DNA from: Limosilactobacillus gastricus DSM 16045
GTDB lineage: Bacteria > Bacillota > Bacilli > Lactobacillales > Lactobacillaceae
Assembly: GCF_001434365.1 (NCBI RefSeq)
Contig: NZ_AZFN01000004.1
Span: forward strand, 1 to 64,000
Length of the DNA stretch: 64,000 nucleotides
Reading direction: 5' to 3'
The notes beneath the pieces are model-generated. The model saw nothing but the letters and a program-made list of their open reading frames with translations, made no database searches and had not been told where the DNA came from. Shown in pieces: positions 1 through 8,616 of this stretch. A program made the position numbers and the translations under genes. Position 1 is the stretch's first letter. The number at the start of each line of letters is the position of its first letter.

Positions 1-27
1 AGTGTCCAACTTTAAGGGTTCACTTCA
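1..27. mobile_element. Right terminal inverted repeat of an IS3-family (IS150-like) element, partial
   Basis: The first 27 bases, read on the minus strand, begin TGAAGTGAACCC and continue with AAAGTTGGACACT. This resembles the 5'-TG...GTTGGACA ends of IS150-group elements, and on the plus strand it ends in CA as such elements do. No transposase lies inside the window, so the body of the element would be to the left. The copper operon starts about 100 bases further on. This is inferred from remembered consensus ends only. Confidence 0.42.
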
Positions 28-32
28 GATGG

Positions 33-62
33 GAGATTAGGATTAATAATCTCTTTTTTTGT
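33..62 (+). terminator. Rho-independent terminator upstream of the copper operon
   Basis: A 7-bp perfect stem (GAGATTA with TAATCTC, loop of 7) is followed by a run of T. It would stop read-through from the element on the left before the copY promoter. Confidence 0.7.
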
Positions 63-108
63 TTACAAAAGTAAACGAAGTGCTATACTAATTATGATTA
101 CAAATGTA
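61..108 (+). promoter_or_regulatory. copY operon promoter with two cop-box operators
   Basis: Extended -10 TGCTATACT (81-89) is preceded at 16 bp by TTTACA (62-67). A perfect palindrome GTTTAC-AAAA-GTAAAC (61-76) covers the -35 and matches the cop box TACAnnTGTA with one change. A second, exact cop box TACAAATGTA (99-108) lies just after the -10. Two boxes flanking the -10 are typical of CopY-repressed operons, with repression released when copper displaces zinc on CopY. Confidence 0.78.
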
Positions 109-126
109 GACGAAGGAGTTGATTGG

Positions 127-558
127 ATGGAATTAACAGTTTCCAATAGCGAGTGGGACCTTATGCGAGTGGTCTGGTCTTTAGATCAAGCCACTTCGGC
201 TCAAATTATTGCGGGGATTCAAACACAGCGTTCCTGGAGTGCCTCGACCATTAAAACAATGTTAAAACGGCTGGTTGATAAAGGTTGGTTAACCTTTACA
301 AAGCAGGGACGGCGGTTTAATTATCAAGCGACTATTGATGAACATACTGCAATGTCCCAACGAGTCGCTGATTGCTTTGCGCAGATCTGTGATATGCACA
401 AGGGCGAGATCCTTTATCAGGTAATTGATAATGCTGCTTTGAGTCAGAGTGATATTGAGAAATTACAAATCTTATTAGCGCAAAAGGCATTAACGGCACC
501 ACAGGCCGTTGCATGTAATTGTATTGAATGTCGTCAATGTCAGGAGGAAGAAAAATGA
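127..558 (+). CDS. copY: CopY-type copper-responsive repressor (BlaI/MecI family)
   Basis: A protein of 143 residues with a BlaI/MecI winged helix (residues 1-75, including SEWDLMRVVW and the recognition-helix region STIKTMLKRL). It has a dimerisation region and a C-terminal cysteine cluster CNCIECRQC that would bind Zn or Cu(I). Classical CopY has CxCxxxxCxC, so this spacing is a variant. I chose ATG 127 because AAGGAG lies 8 bases upstream; an earlier in-frame ATG at 94 sits inside the second operator. The stop overlaps the next start (ATGA). First gene of a four-gene copper operon that it should itself repress. Confidence 0.9.
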   Translation: MELTVSNSEWDLMRVVWSLDQATSAQIIAGIQTQRSWSASTIKTMLKRLVDKGWLTFTKQGRRFNYQATIDEHTAMSQRVADCFAQICDMHKGEILYQVIDNAALSQSDIEKLQILLAQKALTAPQAVACNCIECRQCQEEEK

Positions 559-932
559 GCGTTCTTCAAATTGTAGTTTTAGTTCTTGCCATCGTGTTAA
601 TTGCTTTTATTAGTTGGTGGTTTTTCGGCAAACACGACACGGGAGCAGTTAACGCCACTATGGTTGGTGACCACCAACAAGTCGAAATTAAAGTGGATGG
701 TGGTTATTCCCCTGAGACCGTGGTGTTAAAGCAAGGGGTTCCAGCACAATTGATTTTTAACCGGCTGGATAAATCCAATTGTTTGGATGAAGTGGTTTTT
801 CCAGATCAGGGGATTGATGAAAAATTACCGGCCGAAGCTGTCAAAAAAATCCCGTTTAATACAGATCAAGCGGGGGAGTATTCATATGCTTGTGGGATGA
901 ATATGTTTCATGGAAAGGTGATTGTTAAGTAG
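555..932 (+). CDS. Membrane-anchored cupredoxin-domain protein
   Basis: A protein of 125 residues. One N-terminal membrane helix (about residues 2-22) is followed by a small cupredoxin fold with candidate copper ligands Cys (NCLDEV) and the cluster CGMNMFHG near the C-terminus. The end TDQAGEYSYACGM is typical of the cupredoxin_1 family found beside Lactobacillaceae copper ATPases. The start at 555 has AGGAGG 7 bases upstream and overlaps the copY stop. It probably holds copper at the outer membrane face and passes it to or from the ATPase; that role is inferred from context. Confidence 0.8.
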   Translation: MSVLQIVVLVLAIVLIAFISWWFFGKHDTGAVNATMVGDHQQVEIKVDGGYSPETVVLKQGVPAQLIFNRLDKSNCLDEVVFPDQGIDEKLPAEAVKKIPFNTDQAGEYSYACGMNMFHGKVIVK

Positions 933-943
933 GAGGTTAGCTG

Positions 944-1222
944 ATGGGATTATTTAATAAAAATCAGGTCGTTAAGATTAAAGTTGATCATGGATACGAA
1001 CCGTCGGTAGTGAAAGTTAAACAGGGTAAACCGGCTCAATTAGTGTTTAAAAGAACGAATCCATCGTCTTGTCTTGAGGAAGTCAAATCGACTCAGTTGG
1101 GGTTTGATCAATCGCTCCCCATGAATCAAGCCGTGACAATCTCCATTCCAACGGATCAAGCGGGTGAATACGAGTACACCTGCGGGATGGAAATGTTTAA
1201 AGGAAAGGTCGTAGTTAACTAA
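944..1222 (+). CDS. Second cupredoxin-domain protein, no membrane anchor
   Basis: A protein of 92 residues, clearly paralogous to the preceding gene (shared [19 protein letters not shown] core and [13 protein letters not shown] ending) but without the membrane helix or any signal peptide. The ligand set is Cys (SCLEEV) and CGMEMFKG, with Lys replacing the His of the first copy. It may be the cytosolic copper carrier in place of CopZ, which is absent here; that is inference. RBS AGGAGG precedes the start. Its stop overlaps the next ATG (TAATG). Confidence 0.78.
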   Translation: MGLFNKNQVVKIKVDHGYEPSVVKVKQGKPAQLVFKRTNPSSCLEEVKSTQLGFDQSLPMNQAVTISIPTDQAGEYEYTCGMEMFKGKVVVN

Positions 1223-3138
1223 TGACCTATACCAAGCGCTTTTTTATTTCGTTGGTTTTATCAATTCCAATGTTAATTCAAATGATTGGAATGCTCTTTA
1301 ATTGGATGATGCCATTCTATAATTGGATTGCTTTGATCACCACGACTTTGATCATGGCTTTATCCGCCTTGCCCTTTTGGCAAAGTGCTTGGGCGGCCTT
1401 TAAGCATCATCATGCGAATATGGATACTTTAGTTGCAGTTGGTACAGCAGTGGCCTACTTTTATAGCATCTTCGCCATGTTTACGGGACGAGAAGTCTAT
1501 TTTGAAAGTGCAGCCTTCGTGACGGTTTTTGTCTTGTTAGGGCAGGTCTTTGAAGAACGGATGCGCCATAATGCCTCTAGTGCTGTAGAAAAATTAATTA
1601 ATTTACAAGCTAAAACGGCTGACGTAATCCGTGATGGAGAAGTTATGACGATTGCGCTTGATCAAGTAACCGTGGGTGATTTTGTGCAGGTACGACCTGG
1701 ACAGAAAATCCCCGTCGACGGTGTCGTGACTGAAGGTCGCTCGACGGTTGATGAGTCGATGTTGACCGGGGAAATCATGCCTGTGACTAAAGAAAGAGGG
1801 GACCAAGTTTATGGGGCGACTCTTAATAAGAGTGGTCGCTTATTGCTGAAAGTCCAAAAGACAGGCAATGCCACTATGCTGGCACAAATTGTTGAATTGG
1901 TGAAGATGGCGCAAACTAGTCGGGCACCTATTCAAAAACTAACGGATCGCATTGCGGACGTGTTCGTTCCCTTGGTATTAATTATTGCAATTGTTACTTT
2001 TACCCTATGGTATCTGATATTTGGAGCGACACTCGTGCAAGCGATGCTTTATGGAGTTGCCGTAATTGTCATTGCTTGTCCGTGTGCTCTAGGTTTAGCA
2101 ACTCCAACAGCGATCATGGTTGGGACTGGACGGGCAGCTAAATATGGCGTCTTGATCAAAGATGGTGAAGTATTAGAAAAAGTGGACCATCTGCAAACGA
2201 TAGTGTTTGATAAAACGGGAACCATCACGATTGGTCAGCCACAAGTAACAGATGTAATTGGTGACTGTCAAATGACTTTACAATTAGCGGTTAGTTTAGA
2301 AAATTCATCCGAACACCCTTTGGCACAAGCAATCCTGGAAAAAGCTAAGGAAGATGGAGTTTCTCAGCAATCAGTTAATAATTTTCAAGCGATCCCTGGG
2401 CAAGGAGTTCGTGGTGAGATTGATCAACAAACGATCTTGGTCGGCAATGACAAATTAGTCGCTAATCAGCAAATTTCAGCTGATTTGCAAAAAGCTAAAG
2501 TTCAACTGCATCAGGAAGCTAAAACCGTGGTGAATGTCGGCGTTAATGATCAAGTAATAGGATTAATTGCGATTCAAGACCAACCCAAAGCCGACGCTGC
2601 TCAAGCGATTAGGGCCTTAAAACAACGGGGTTTGAAAACGATGATGTTAACAGGAGATAGTCAAGAGGTAGCTCAATCCATTGCCCACTTGGTTGGGATT
2701 GATCAGGTAATTGCGGATGTTTTACCTGATCAAAAAGAAGCATCAATTCGGCACTTACAAGCGACGGGATCAGTCGCCTTTGTGGGGGACGGTATAAATG
2801 ATGCTCCAGCATTATCAACGGCGGATGTCGGGATTGCGATGGGCTCTGGGACTGACATTGCGATTGAAGCTGGTGATATTGTCTTGACCAATAATCGTCT
2901 CCTAGGAGTTGTAGATGCAATTGATATTAGTAAAAAGACCTTCCAACGAATTAAACTGAATCTTTTCTGGGCCTTAATTTATAATGTGATCGGGATTCCG
3001 ATTGCGGCCGGGCTCTTTGCGGAACTTGGCTTAATCTTGAGTCCGGAATTTGGTGGGTTGGCGATGGCCTTATCATCTATTTCGGTCGTTGGTTCTTCTT
3101 TATTGCTAAATCGTGTTAAAGTTGGTTATGAACAGTAG
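1222..3138 (+). CDS. copA: Copper-transporting P1B-type ATPase
   Basis: A protein of 638 residues that moves Cu(I) across the membrane at the cost of ATP. It has TGE (phosphatase loop), the metal motif CPC (286-288), the phosphorylation site DKTGT (330-334), SEHP in the nucleotide domain and GDGINDAPA. The last helices carry YN (LIYNVIG) and MALSS, the P1B-1 Cu(I) signature. No N-terminal CxxC metal-binding domain is present, so the neighbouring cupredoxins may take that role. It is translationally coupled to the gene before it and is last in the cop operon. Confidence 0.93.
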   Translation: MTYTKRFFISLVLSIPMLIQMIGMLFNWMMPFYNWIALITTTLIMALSALPFWQSAWAAFKHHHANMDTLVAVGTAVAYFYSIFAMFTGREVYFESAAFVTVFVLLGQVFEERMRHNASSAVEKLINLQAKTADVIRDGEVMTIALDQVTVGDFVQVRPGQKIPVDGVVTEGRSTVDESMLTGEIMPVTKERGDQVYGATLNKSGRLLLKVQKTGNATMLAQIVELVKMAQTSRAPIQKLTDRIADVFVPLVLIIAIVTFTLWYLIFGATLVQAMLYGVAVIVIACPCALGLATPTAIMVGTGRAAKYGVLIKDGEVLEKVDHLQTIVFDKTGTITIGQPQVTDVIGDCQMTLQLAVSLENSSEHPLAQAILEKAKEDGVSQQSVNNFQAIPGQGVRGEIDQQTILVGNDKLVANQQISADLQKAKVQLHQEAKTVVNVGVNDQVIGLIAIQDQPKADAAQAIRALKQRGLKTMMLTGDSQEVAQSIAHLVGIDQVIADVLPDQKEASIRHLQATGSVAFVGDGINDAPALSTADVGIAMGSGTDIAIEAGDIVLTNNRLLGVVDAIDISKKTFQRIKLNLFWALIYNVIGIPIAAGLFAELGLILSPEFGGLAMALSSISVVGSSLLLNRVKVGYEQ

Positions 3139-3150
3139 AAAATATCAAGA

Positions 3151-3181
3151 AGCTGGGGAATTTTTATTTTCTCAGCTTTTT
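3151..3181 (+). terminator. Terminator of the copper operon
   Basis: A 10-bp stem (AGCTGGGGAA with TTTCTCAGCT, two G-U pairs) is followed by TTTTTAG directly after copA. Confidence 0.75.
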
Positions 3182-3291
3182 AGTTTGTGAAATTATTTAA
3201 TTTCTTAAGTTTTCTTCACAAAGTATTTGATTGGCTAGGCGACTGGTAATTGTGAATTTAATAATTTTTATCCAAAAGCTTGTGAAATTAA

Positions 3292-3306
3292 AAGAAAGCG
3301 TTTACA
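3292..3306 (+). promoter_or_regulatory. cre-like CcpA box upstream of the aldehyde dehydrogenase
   Basis: AAGAAAGCGTTTACA matches the cre consensus WTGNAANCGNWNNCW at all but one fixed position. The surrounding 3181-3320 is AT-rich and repeats TGTGAA several times (3187, 3251, 3281, 3309), which resembles Rex half-sites but never gives a full palindrome. Confidence 0.5.
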
Positions 3307-3339
3307 ATGTGAATCACAAAGTGAATGGAGGAAATTATT

Positions 3340-4713
3340 ATGACTTATCAAACGATTAATCCATATTCCAACGAAGTGGAAAAGACTTTCGAAAATACAA
3401 GTGCAGCTGAAGTTGAACAAGCCATAGTTAGTGCTCGCCAATTATATTTAAAATGGCGGACTGGCGACGACTTAGCAGCTCGAAAAGCGGTGATTGTAAA
3501 GTTAGGACAGCTCCTTCGGGAACGGCGGACATCCTTAGCCGAATTAATGACCCGTGATATGGGGAAACTCATTGGAGAAGCCGAGGGAGAAGTTGACCTT
3601 TGTGCCAGTTTTTGTGATTACTATGTTGAACATGCGGATGAGTTTTTAGCACCACAACCCATCTATACTAATTCTGGGAATGCTCACATTTTAAAGCAAG
3701 CCTTAGGGGTATTGATGGCTGTGGAACCATGGAACTTCCCATTCTATCAGATTGCGCGGGTTTTTATCCCTAACTTCTTGGTGGGAAACCCAATGCTCTT
3801 AAAAGATGCTTCCAATTGTCCAACTTCAGCGCAGGCCTTTGCAGATTTAGTACTTGAAGCTGGCGCTCCTAAAGGCGCATTAACCAATCTCTTTGTCGAT
3901 TATGATCAGGTGGCGGCGATTATTGCCGATTCAAGAATCGCCGGAGTCTGCTTAACCGGTTCTGAACGTGGTGGTCGCTCAGTCGCCACGGAAGCCGCAA
4001 AATCGTTAAAGAAATCGACACTCGAACTCGGTGGAAATGATGCCTTTATTGTTTTAGAAGACGCCGATTGGGACCAGTTAGCGCAAATTGCTCCGCAAGC
4101 TCGACTATATAATGCCGGCCAAGTATGTACGTCCTCGAAACGATTTATTGTTCCTGAAGCCCGGGTAGATGAGTTTGTTGAAATTCTTAAAGCGGCCTTT
4201 AAACAGGTTAAGATGGGCGACCCAATGGATCGATCAACGACTTTAGCGCCGATGTGCTCGAAGAAGGCGAAAGAAAAGTTAACTAAACAGGTTCAAACAG
4301 CAATTGATAATGGCGCTAAGCTGGAATATGGCTTTGAACCGGTCACTGAGCTGGCGGGGCAATTCTTCATGCCGACGATCTTAACGGGGATTACGGAGGA
4401 CAATCCTTTGTTTGATCAAGAAATGTTTGGACCTGTCGCGGTTGTTTACGGATACCAAACCGAATCCGAAGCAATTGCCTTAGCTAATAATTCTAGTTAT
4501 GGCCTCGGAAATACGGTTTTTGGTTCTGATATTGCCCATGCTCGAGAAGTGGCCGCTCAAGTAGAAAGTGGGATGAGCTGGCTAAACGCAGGGTGGGCCT
4601 CTCTACCTGAAATTCCGTTTGGTGGGGTGAAAAATTCAGGTTATGGCCGGGAATTGAGTGAAATTGGCTTTACTGAATTTGTTAATCAACACTTAGTTTA
4701 TGAAGTAGAATAG
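3340..4713 (+). CDS. NAD(P)-dependent succinate-semialdehyde dehydrogenase family enzyme
   Basis: A protein of 457 residues, the short form of the aldehyde dehydrogenase superfamily usual in lactobacilli. It has the Rossmann region, LELGGNDAFIVLEDAD with the general-base Glu, and NAGQVCTSS with the catalytic Cys. EPWNFPFYQIAR near residue 130 is typical of the GabD/SSADH branch. It oxidises succinate semialdehyde or a related aldehyde to the acid; exact substrate uncertain. GGAGG at 3327 fixes the start at 3340; an in-frame ATG at 3325 lies upstream of that site. Monocistronic, likely under carbon catabolite control. Confidence 0.85.
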   Translation: MTYQTINPYSNEVEKTFENTSAAEVEQAIVSARQLYLKWRTGDDLAARKAVIVKLGQLLRERRTSLAELMTRDMGKLIGEAEGEVDLCASFCDYYVEHADEFLAPQPIYTNSGNAHILKQALGVLMAVEPWNFPFYQIARVFIPNFLVGNPMLLKDASNCPTSAQAFADLVLEAGAPKGALTNLFVDYDQVAAIIADSRIAGVCLTGSERGGRSVATEAAKSLKKSTLELGGNDAFIVLEDADWDQLAQIAPQARLYNAGQVCTSSKRFIVPEARVDEFVEILKAAFKQVKMGDPMDRSTTLAPMCSKKAKEKLTKQVQTAIDNGAKLEYGFEPVTELAGQFFMPTILTGITEDNPLFDQEMFGPVAVVYGYQTESEAIALANNSSYGLGNTVFGSDIAHAREVAAQVESGMSWLNAGWASLPEIPFGGVKNSGYGRELSEIGFTEFVNQHLVYEVE

Positions 4714-4723
4714 CTCCAAGCCC

Positions 4724-4814
4724 TTTACCTTACTGACTACTTGTGCTATAACATTCATCAAAACGAGGGTTGCTTCCGAATACGCCTCGCTAAAAACAAA
4801 CAGGAGATGATGTT
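4724..4814 (+). promoter_or_regulatory. pnuC promoter and structured 5' leader, candidate NAD+-II-type riboswitch
   Basis: TTTACC, 17 bp, then TATAAC with a TG extension (4744-4752) predicts a transcript starting near 4759. The roughly 55-nt leader can form a CGAGG/CCTCG stem (4764-4768 with 4785-4789). The loop CTTCC (4773-4777) can pair with the Shine-Dalgarno GGAG (4803-4806), making an H-type pseudoknot that hides the ribosome site. Size, target gene and SD pairing suit the NAD+-II (pnuC) class, but I did not match its consensus base by base. Confidence 0.4.
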
Positions 4815-5534
4815 ATGGAACGAATTGCTAAATCGAAATTATTTGATTTATTAGGGGTTGTACTAGTGGTGGGGATTGCCATCGCCAGTGGTTATTTAAC
4901 TGAAACCCTTGCAGAAGTAACAAACTGGGGTAGTTGGGCGCGTTGGGTGCCATTTGGGCTGATCTCTATTGGGAATTCGGTCCTGTCCATTTATTCGACC
5001 CGGCTAACTGGTCGCATGAATAATGTCGGTAATTGGATTGGGATTATTAACGCTGTCCTATCAGGAACCATTGATTACTTACTTGGCAATCAGGCGGCGA
5101 TTGTCACGTATCCGGTGACCTTTATCATTTATATTTTTGCAATTCGAACCTGGATGCGGTCGGAAAAGTATCGGGCGACTAAGCCCTTGACGGGAACGAA
5201 GAAGTGGCTAGTGATGATTAGTCTGTTCATCTTAAGTATGGCCTTTTCCTTTGCCACCAATTTGATTGGTTGGAAAAATGGTTTCCAACAACCGCTATTT
5301 TGGATCGTGGTGATTGCCTTTGGCCTTTCACTAACCGCTAATGTTTTAAATGCCATGAAGTTGACAGTCCAATGGCAATACTGGTTTGTTTATAACTTTG
5401 TCCAGTTAATTAAAGCCATATTGCAAGGTAATTTTGCTAACGTTGGTAAATACATCTACTACATTATAAATGCCTTGGCCGCCTTAAGTTTTTGGACAAA
5501 TTTATCTGCCAAGACAGAAATTGAAGAACCATAA
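4815..5534 (+). CDS. pnuC: PnuC-family nicotinamide riboside transporter
   Basis: A protein of 239 residues with about seven membrane helices. It has the family hallmarks: WxxWVPFG near the start and, near the C-terminus, WYxVYN-like WFVYNFVQLIKA followed by QGNFANVGKYIYYIINA. PnuC imports nicotinamide riboside by facilitated diffusion for NAD synthesis. RBS CAGGAG precedes the ATG. Single gene with its own leader and a shared downstream terminator. Confidence 0.9.
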   Translation: MERIAKSKLFDLLGVVLVVGIAIASGYLTETLAEVTNWGSWARWVPFGLISIGNSVLSIYSTRLTGRMNNVGNWIGIINAVLSGTIDYLLGNQAAIVTYPVTFIIYIFAIRTWMRSEKYRATKPLTGTKKWLVMISLFILSMAFSFATNLIGWKNGFQQPLFWIVVIAFGLSLTANVLNAMKLTVQWQYWFVYNFVQLIKAILQGNFANVGKYIYYIINALAALSFWTNLSAKTEIEEP

Positions 5535-5541
5535 ATAAAAA

Positions 5542-5575
5542 CTCGATCTTGAAATTCAGGATCGAGCTTTTATTT
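5542..5575. terminator. Bidirectional terminator between pnuC and the DUF975 gene
   Basis: A 10-bp stem (CTCGATCTTG with CAGGATCGAG, loop AAATT) is flanked by A-rich sequence on the left and T-rich on the right, serving both converging genes. Confidence 0.85.
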
Positions 5576-6319
5576 TTAGGTTAAGGTTTCGCCACGCAGA
5601 CTACGGTAAAAATTAACTTGGCAGGCTTTGTAATAAGGTATGATCCAGATACAAGCAATTCCGCATGTAATGATCCCCAGGATACCCCAGCCGATGAAGG
5701 ATAAGTCGAGCAAGAATAATTGAGTTTTATGACCGTCCATTAATTCACGACTCTGAGTAATACAGTTCAGGTAAGAAGGTCGGTCATCAGGATGAGCGCT
5801 CAATTCATCCTTATAGATAAAGTAGGTTTGAGCATAACTATAGTGCTTAATGATCGCGGGGAATAATAGTAAGATTGACCAAAGAGAAAGGAAAATGTAC
5901 ATGATCAAGTAGAGACATAGGGTTGCTAAGAAGTACTTTTTCGTATAAATCGAAAACATCCCCTGCGTGGCACTGAAGTTGGCGTTATCCGTTCGGAACC
6001 AATCTAGCATGGTAAAGAGTGCTCCAATGGCTACGAATTCAACTAACATAGTGATGATAAAGTTCAGAATATTATTGTTGAAACCTGCGACGATATTGTT
6101 ATGACTTAAGAACCCCAAATTATTATAGTGGTATGAGGTTAGGTCGGGGTGGAAGAATAAATAGATTAAAGCACCGAAGATAACACCACCGATAAAGGCA
6201 AAACCAATACTAGCGATAATTGCTAAAATAATTTGAATAATATTTAAGCTAATGGCTTGTCCCCAGTGGCCCCGTAATTTGTGACGGGCAGCTTGTTTTA
6301 GTTCGCGTCTTGATACCAT
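5576..6319 (-). CDS. DUF975 family membrane protein
   Basis: A protein of 247 residues. The N-terminus SRRELKQAARHKLRGHWGQA is the typical start of DUF975 proteins, followed by about five hydrophobic segments. The central part RELMDGHKTQLFLLDLSFIGWGIL is the most conserved block of the family. Function unknown. Strong RBS (GGAGGG) upstream. Monocistronic. Confidence 0.85.
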   Translation of the reverse strand: MVSRRELKQAARHKLRGHWGQAISLNIIQIILAIIASIGFAFIGGVIFGALIYLFFHPDLTSYHYNNLGFLSHNNIVAGFNNNILNFIITMLVEFVAIGALFTMLDWFRTDNANFSATQGMFSIYTKKYFLATLCLYLIMYIFLSLWSILLLFPAIIKHYSYAQTYFIYKDELSAHPDDRPSYLNCITQSRELMDGHKTQLFLLDLSFIGWGILGIITCGIACIWIIPYYKACQVNFYRSLRGETLT

Positions 6320-6450
6320 GTTAAGTCCCTCCTTTTTATTTTATTATATCAGAAATAATGCAACCGTTATATAGCTGATCTAACAATTATGAGACCGTTT
6401 TCTTTCAAGCTAAGATGAGATAAAATGGATATATTGAGGAGGGGTGTCAG

Positions 6451-7488
6451 ATGTTTTTAATTGATACGAGTCGACATGGCAAGCCAGTGTATGATCCAAT
6501 TGTTAACCAATCATTGGATAATTATTTAATTAATGATTTACGGTTGCCGGGGCATGGCTTAATCATGTATATTAATGATCCGGCGGTAATTATTGGCCGC
6601 TTTCAAAATGCCTATGCTGAAGTGAATTTGCCTTATTTAAAAGAGCAAGGAATTAAGTTGGTGCGCCGTTCCAGTGGCGGCGGGGCGGTCTATCATGATC
6701 GCGGAAATATCGTCTTCGAAAATATAGTAGTAGGCGATTTATCTAATTATGGTGATTTTAAAGCCATCGGGGATCCAATTGCCCAAGCATTACGTCAACT
6801 AGGGATTGCTAGTGCAGAAGTCCGCGGTCGAAATGATATCGCTGTGGATGGGAAGAAGTGTTCTGGGATGGCCATGGTTAAAAGTGGTGATGCTTATGCC
6901 GCTGGTGGCACCATATTGTTTGATCTTGATCAAACCGTTGCCTGTCAAGTTTTAACCCCAGATCGGGGAAAACTTGAATCCAAAGGGATTAAATCAGTAG
7001 ATGCGCGGATTACCAATTTGAAGCCTTACTTACCAACGCAATATCAAACCTGGACCAGTGATGATTTTAAGAACTATTTATTATGTGCCTTGTTTGAGGT
7101 TGATCAAGTTGCTGATATTCCTACCTATCATTTAACTGATGAAGATTGGGCAATTATTGACCAACGGATTGCGGATCATTATGGACAAGAGGCTTGGAAT
7201 TATGGTAAGAATCCCGGGTATCAATACTATGTTTCAAAACATTTTCCGATTGGCACTATCTCCTTTAACTTTAGTGTTCAGGAGCAAAAAATTAGCGCGA
7301 TTAAAGTCTTTGGTGATTTCTTCACGACAGGAGATCCTACTAAGGTGGAAACAGTTCTATTAGGGTGTAGATTTGATCACGATCATCTAAGAGCTAGTCT
7401 GTCACAGGTCGATTTACCGGCTAATCTTGGTCATGTCACCGTCGATGAAATTGTTGATTTATTAATGGAGGAAACAAATGGAAATTAA
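6451..7488 (+). CDS. lplA: Lipoate-protein ligase A
   Basis: A protein of 345 residues that activates free lipoate with ATP and attaches it to lipoyl domains of 2-oxoacid dehydrogenases or GcvH. Seen: RRSSGGGAVYHDRGNIVFEN (lipoate/ATP loop), the lysine-containing block DIAVDGKKCSGMA, and the C-terminal accessory domain around YGKNPGYQYY and FPIGTISF. RBS GAGGAGGGG. The 3' end overlaps the next gene by 11 bases, suggesting co-translation with the alcohol dehydrogenase. Confidence 0.92.
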   Translation: MFLIDTSRHGKPVYDPIVNQSLDNYLINDLRLPGHGLIMYINDPAVIIGRFQNAYAEVNLPYLKEQGIKLVRRSSGGGAVYHDRGNIVFENIVVGDLSNYGDFKAIGDPIAQALRQLGIASAEVRGRNDIAVDGKKCSGMAMVKSGDAYAAGGTILFDLDQTVACQVLTPDRGKLESKGIKSVDARITNLKPYLPTQYQTWTSDDFKNYLLCALFEVDQVADIPTYHLTDEDWAIIDQRIADHYGQEAWNYGKNPGYQYYVSKHFPIGTISFNFSVQEQKISAIKVFGDFFTTGDPTKVETVLLGCRFDHDHLRASLSQVDLPANLGHVTVDEIVDLLMEETNGN

Positions 7489-8572
7489 AACAGCTGTCGT
7501 TCAAACACAAGGAGCCCCATTAGAATGGACTCAGGCGCAATTAGATGAACCAAAAATCAATGAAGTACTGGTTAAGGTGGTAGCTAGCGGGATCTGTCAC
7601 ACGGACGCGGAAGGACGTGATACGGGGATCACTCCTTACCCCGTTGCGTTAGGCCACGAAGGAGCAGGGATTGTTGAAAAAGTTGGAGCGGCAGTGACCA
7701 CAGTAAAGCCCGGTGATCATGTTGTCTTATCTTATACGGTTGATGGAACCTGTCCACAATGTCGAACCGCGCATCCGGGTAGTTGTGAAAGCTTTAATCT
7801 TTATAATTTTGGTGGAGCGTCTAAAGATGGAACCCACCGAATTCATGATGAAACCGGTCATGATATTTCTAACTTCTTTGGCCAATCTTCTTTGTCAACT
7901 TATGCGGTCGTTGATGAGTCTGGAGTAGTGAAAGTAGATCCAGAAGTTGATTTACGGTATTTAGGTCCGCTTGGTTGTGGCTTTTTAACCGGGGCGGGGA
8001 CAATGTTAAATTATATTAAGCCTCAATTTGGAGATACGGTTGCCGTATTTGGGGCTGGTGCGGTCGGAATTGCGGCAATTATGGGAGCCAAAATTATGGG
8101 GTGCCGTCATATTATTGCCGTTAACCGCAAAGATTACCGGCTAACGATTGCCAAAGAAATGGGTGCCACGGAAGTCATTAACAACTCTAAGGTTGATCCG
8201 GTAGCTGCCATCAATGAAATTGTTCCAGGTGGGGTTGATTATGTAATTGATACCACTGGGGTTGGTTCGGTCATTTTAGATGGCTTACATGCCCTGCGAC
8301 CAGGTGGAGAATGTGTCCTAGTCGGAATTGGTGGTGACCTGAACTTGAATGTTATGAATGACTTGCTAGCAACCAGTAAGAAGCTAACCGGGGTTGTGGA
8401 AGGTGACGCAGTTCCGCAAACCTTTATTCCTAAATTGGTTGATTACTTTAAGCAAGGAAAGTTTCCACTAGATAAATTAAGTCGCTTCTATCAACCCGAG
8501 GACATTAACCAAGCCTTTGCTGATTCCGCATCGGGAGAGGTGATCAAGCCCATTATTGTATTTGATGAATAA
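7478..8572 (+). CDS. Zinc-dependent alcohol dehydrogenase (aryl/benzyl-alcohol type)
   Basis: A protein of 364 residues, MDR superfamily. Catalytic zinc ligands are in GICHTDAEG and LGHEGAG; the Rossmann motif is FGAGAVGIAA. The structural-zinc lobe reads CPQCRTAHPGSC, so one of the usual four cysteines is Ala. It oxidises primary, probably aromatic, alcohols with NAD; substrate not determined. Start ATG 7478 has GGAGG 7 bases upstream and lies inside the end of lplA. Confidence 0.85.
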   Translation: MEIKTAVVQTQGAPLEWTQAQLDEPKINEVLVKVVASGICHTDAEGRDTGITPYPVALGHEGAGIVEKVGAAVTTVKPGDHVVLSYTVDGTCPQCRTAHPGSCESFNLYNFGGASKDGTHRIHDETGHDISNFFGQSSLSTYAVVDESGVVKVDPEVDLRYLGPLGCGFLTGAGTMLNYIKPQFGDTVAVFGAGAVGIAAIMGAKIMGCRHIIAVNRKDYRLTIAKEMGATEVINNSKVDPVAAINEIVPGGVDYVIDTTGVGSVILDGLHALRPGGECVLVGIGGDLNLNVMNDLLATSKKLTGVVEGDAVPQTFIPKLVDYFKQGKFPLDKLSRFYQPEDINQAFADSASGEVIKPIIVFDE

Positions 8573-8573
8573 T

Positions 8574-8616
8574 AAAATCGCCTGAGAAAGTATTCGTGCT
8601 TACTCAGGCGATTTTT
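8574..8616. terminator. Bidirectional terminator
   Basis: A 13-bp stem (AAAATCGCCTGAG with CTCAGGCGATTTT) lies between the alcohol dehydrogenase and the convergent Rrf2 gene, whose stop codon it overlaps. Confidence 0.85.

Noticed and set aside
94..126. CopY start at ATG 94
   Set aside because: This ATG overlaps the operator region near the expected transcription start and has no ribosome site; ATG 127 has AAGGAG.
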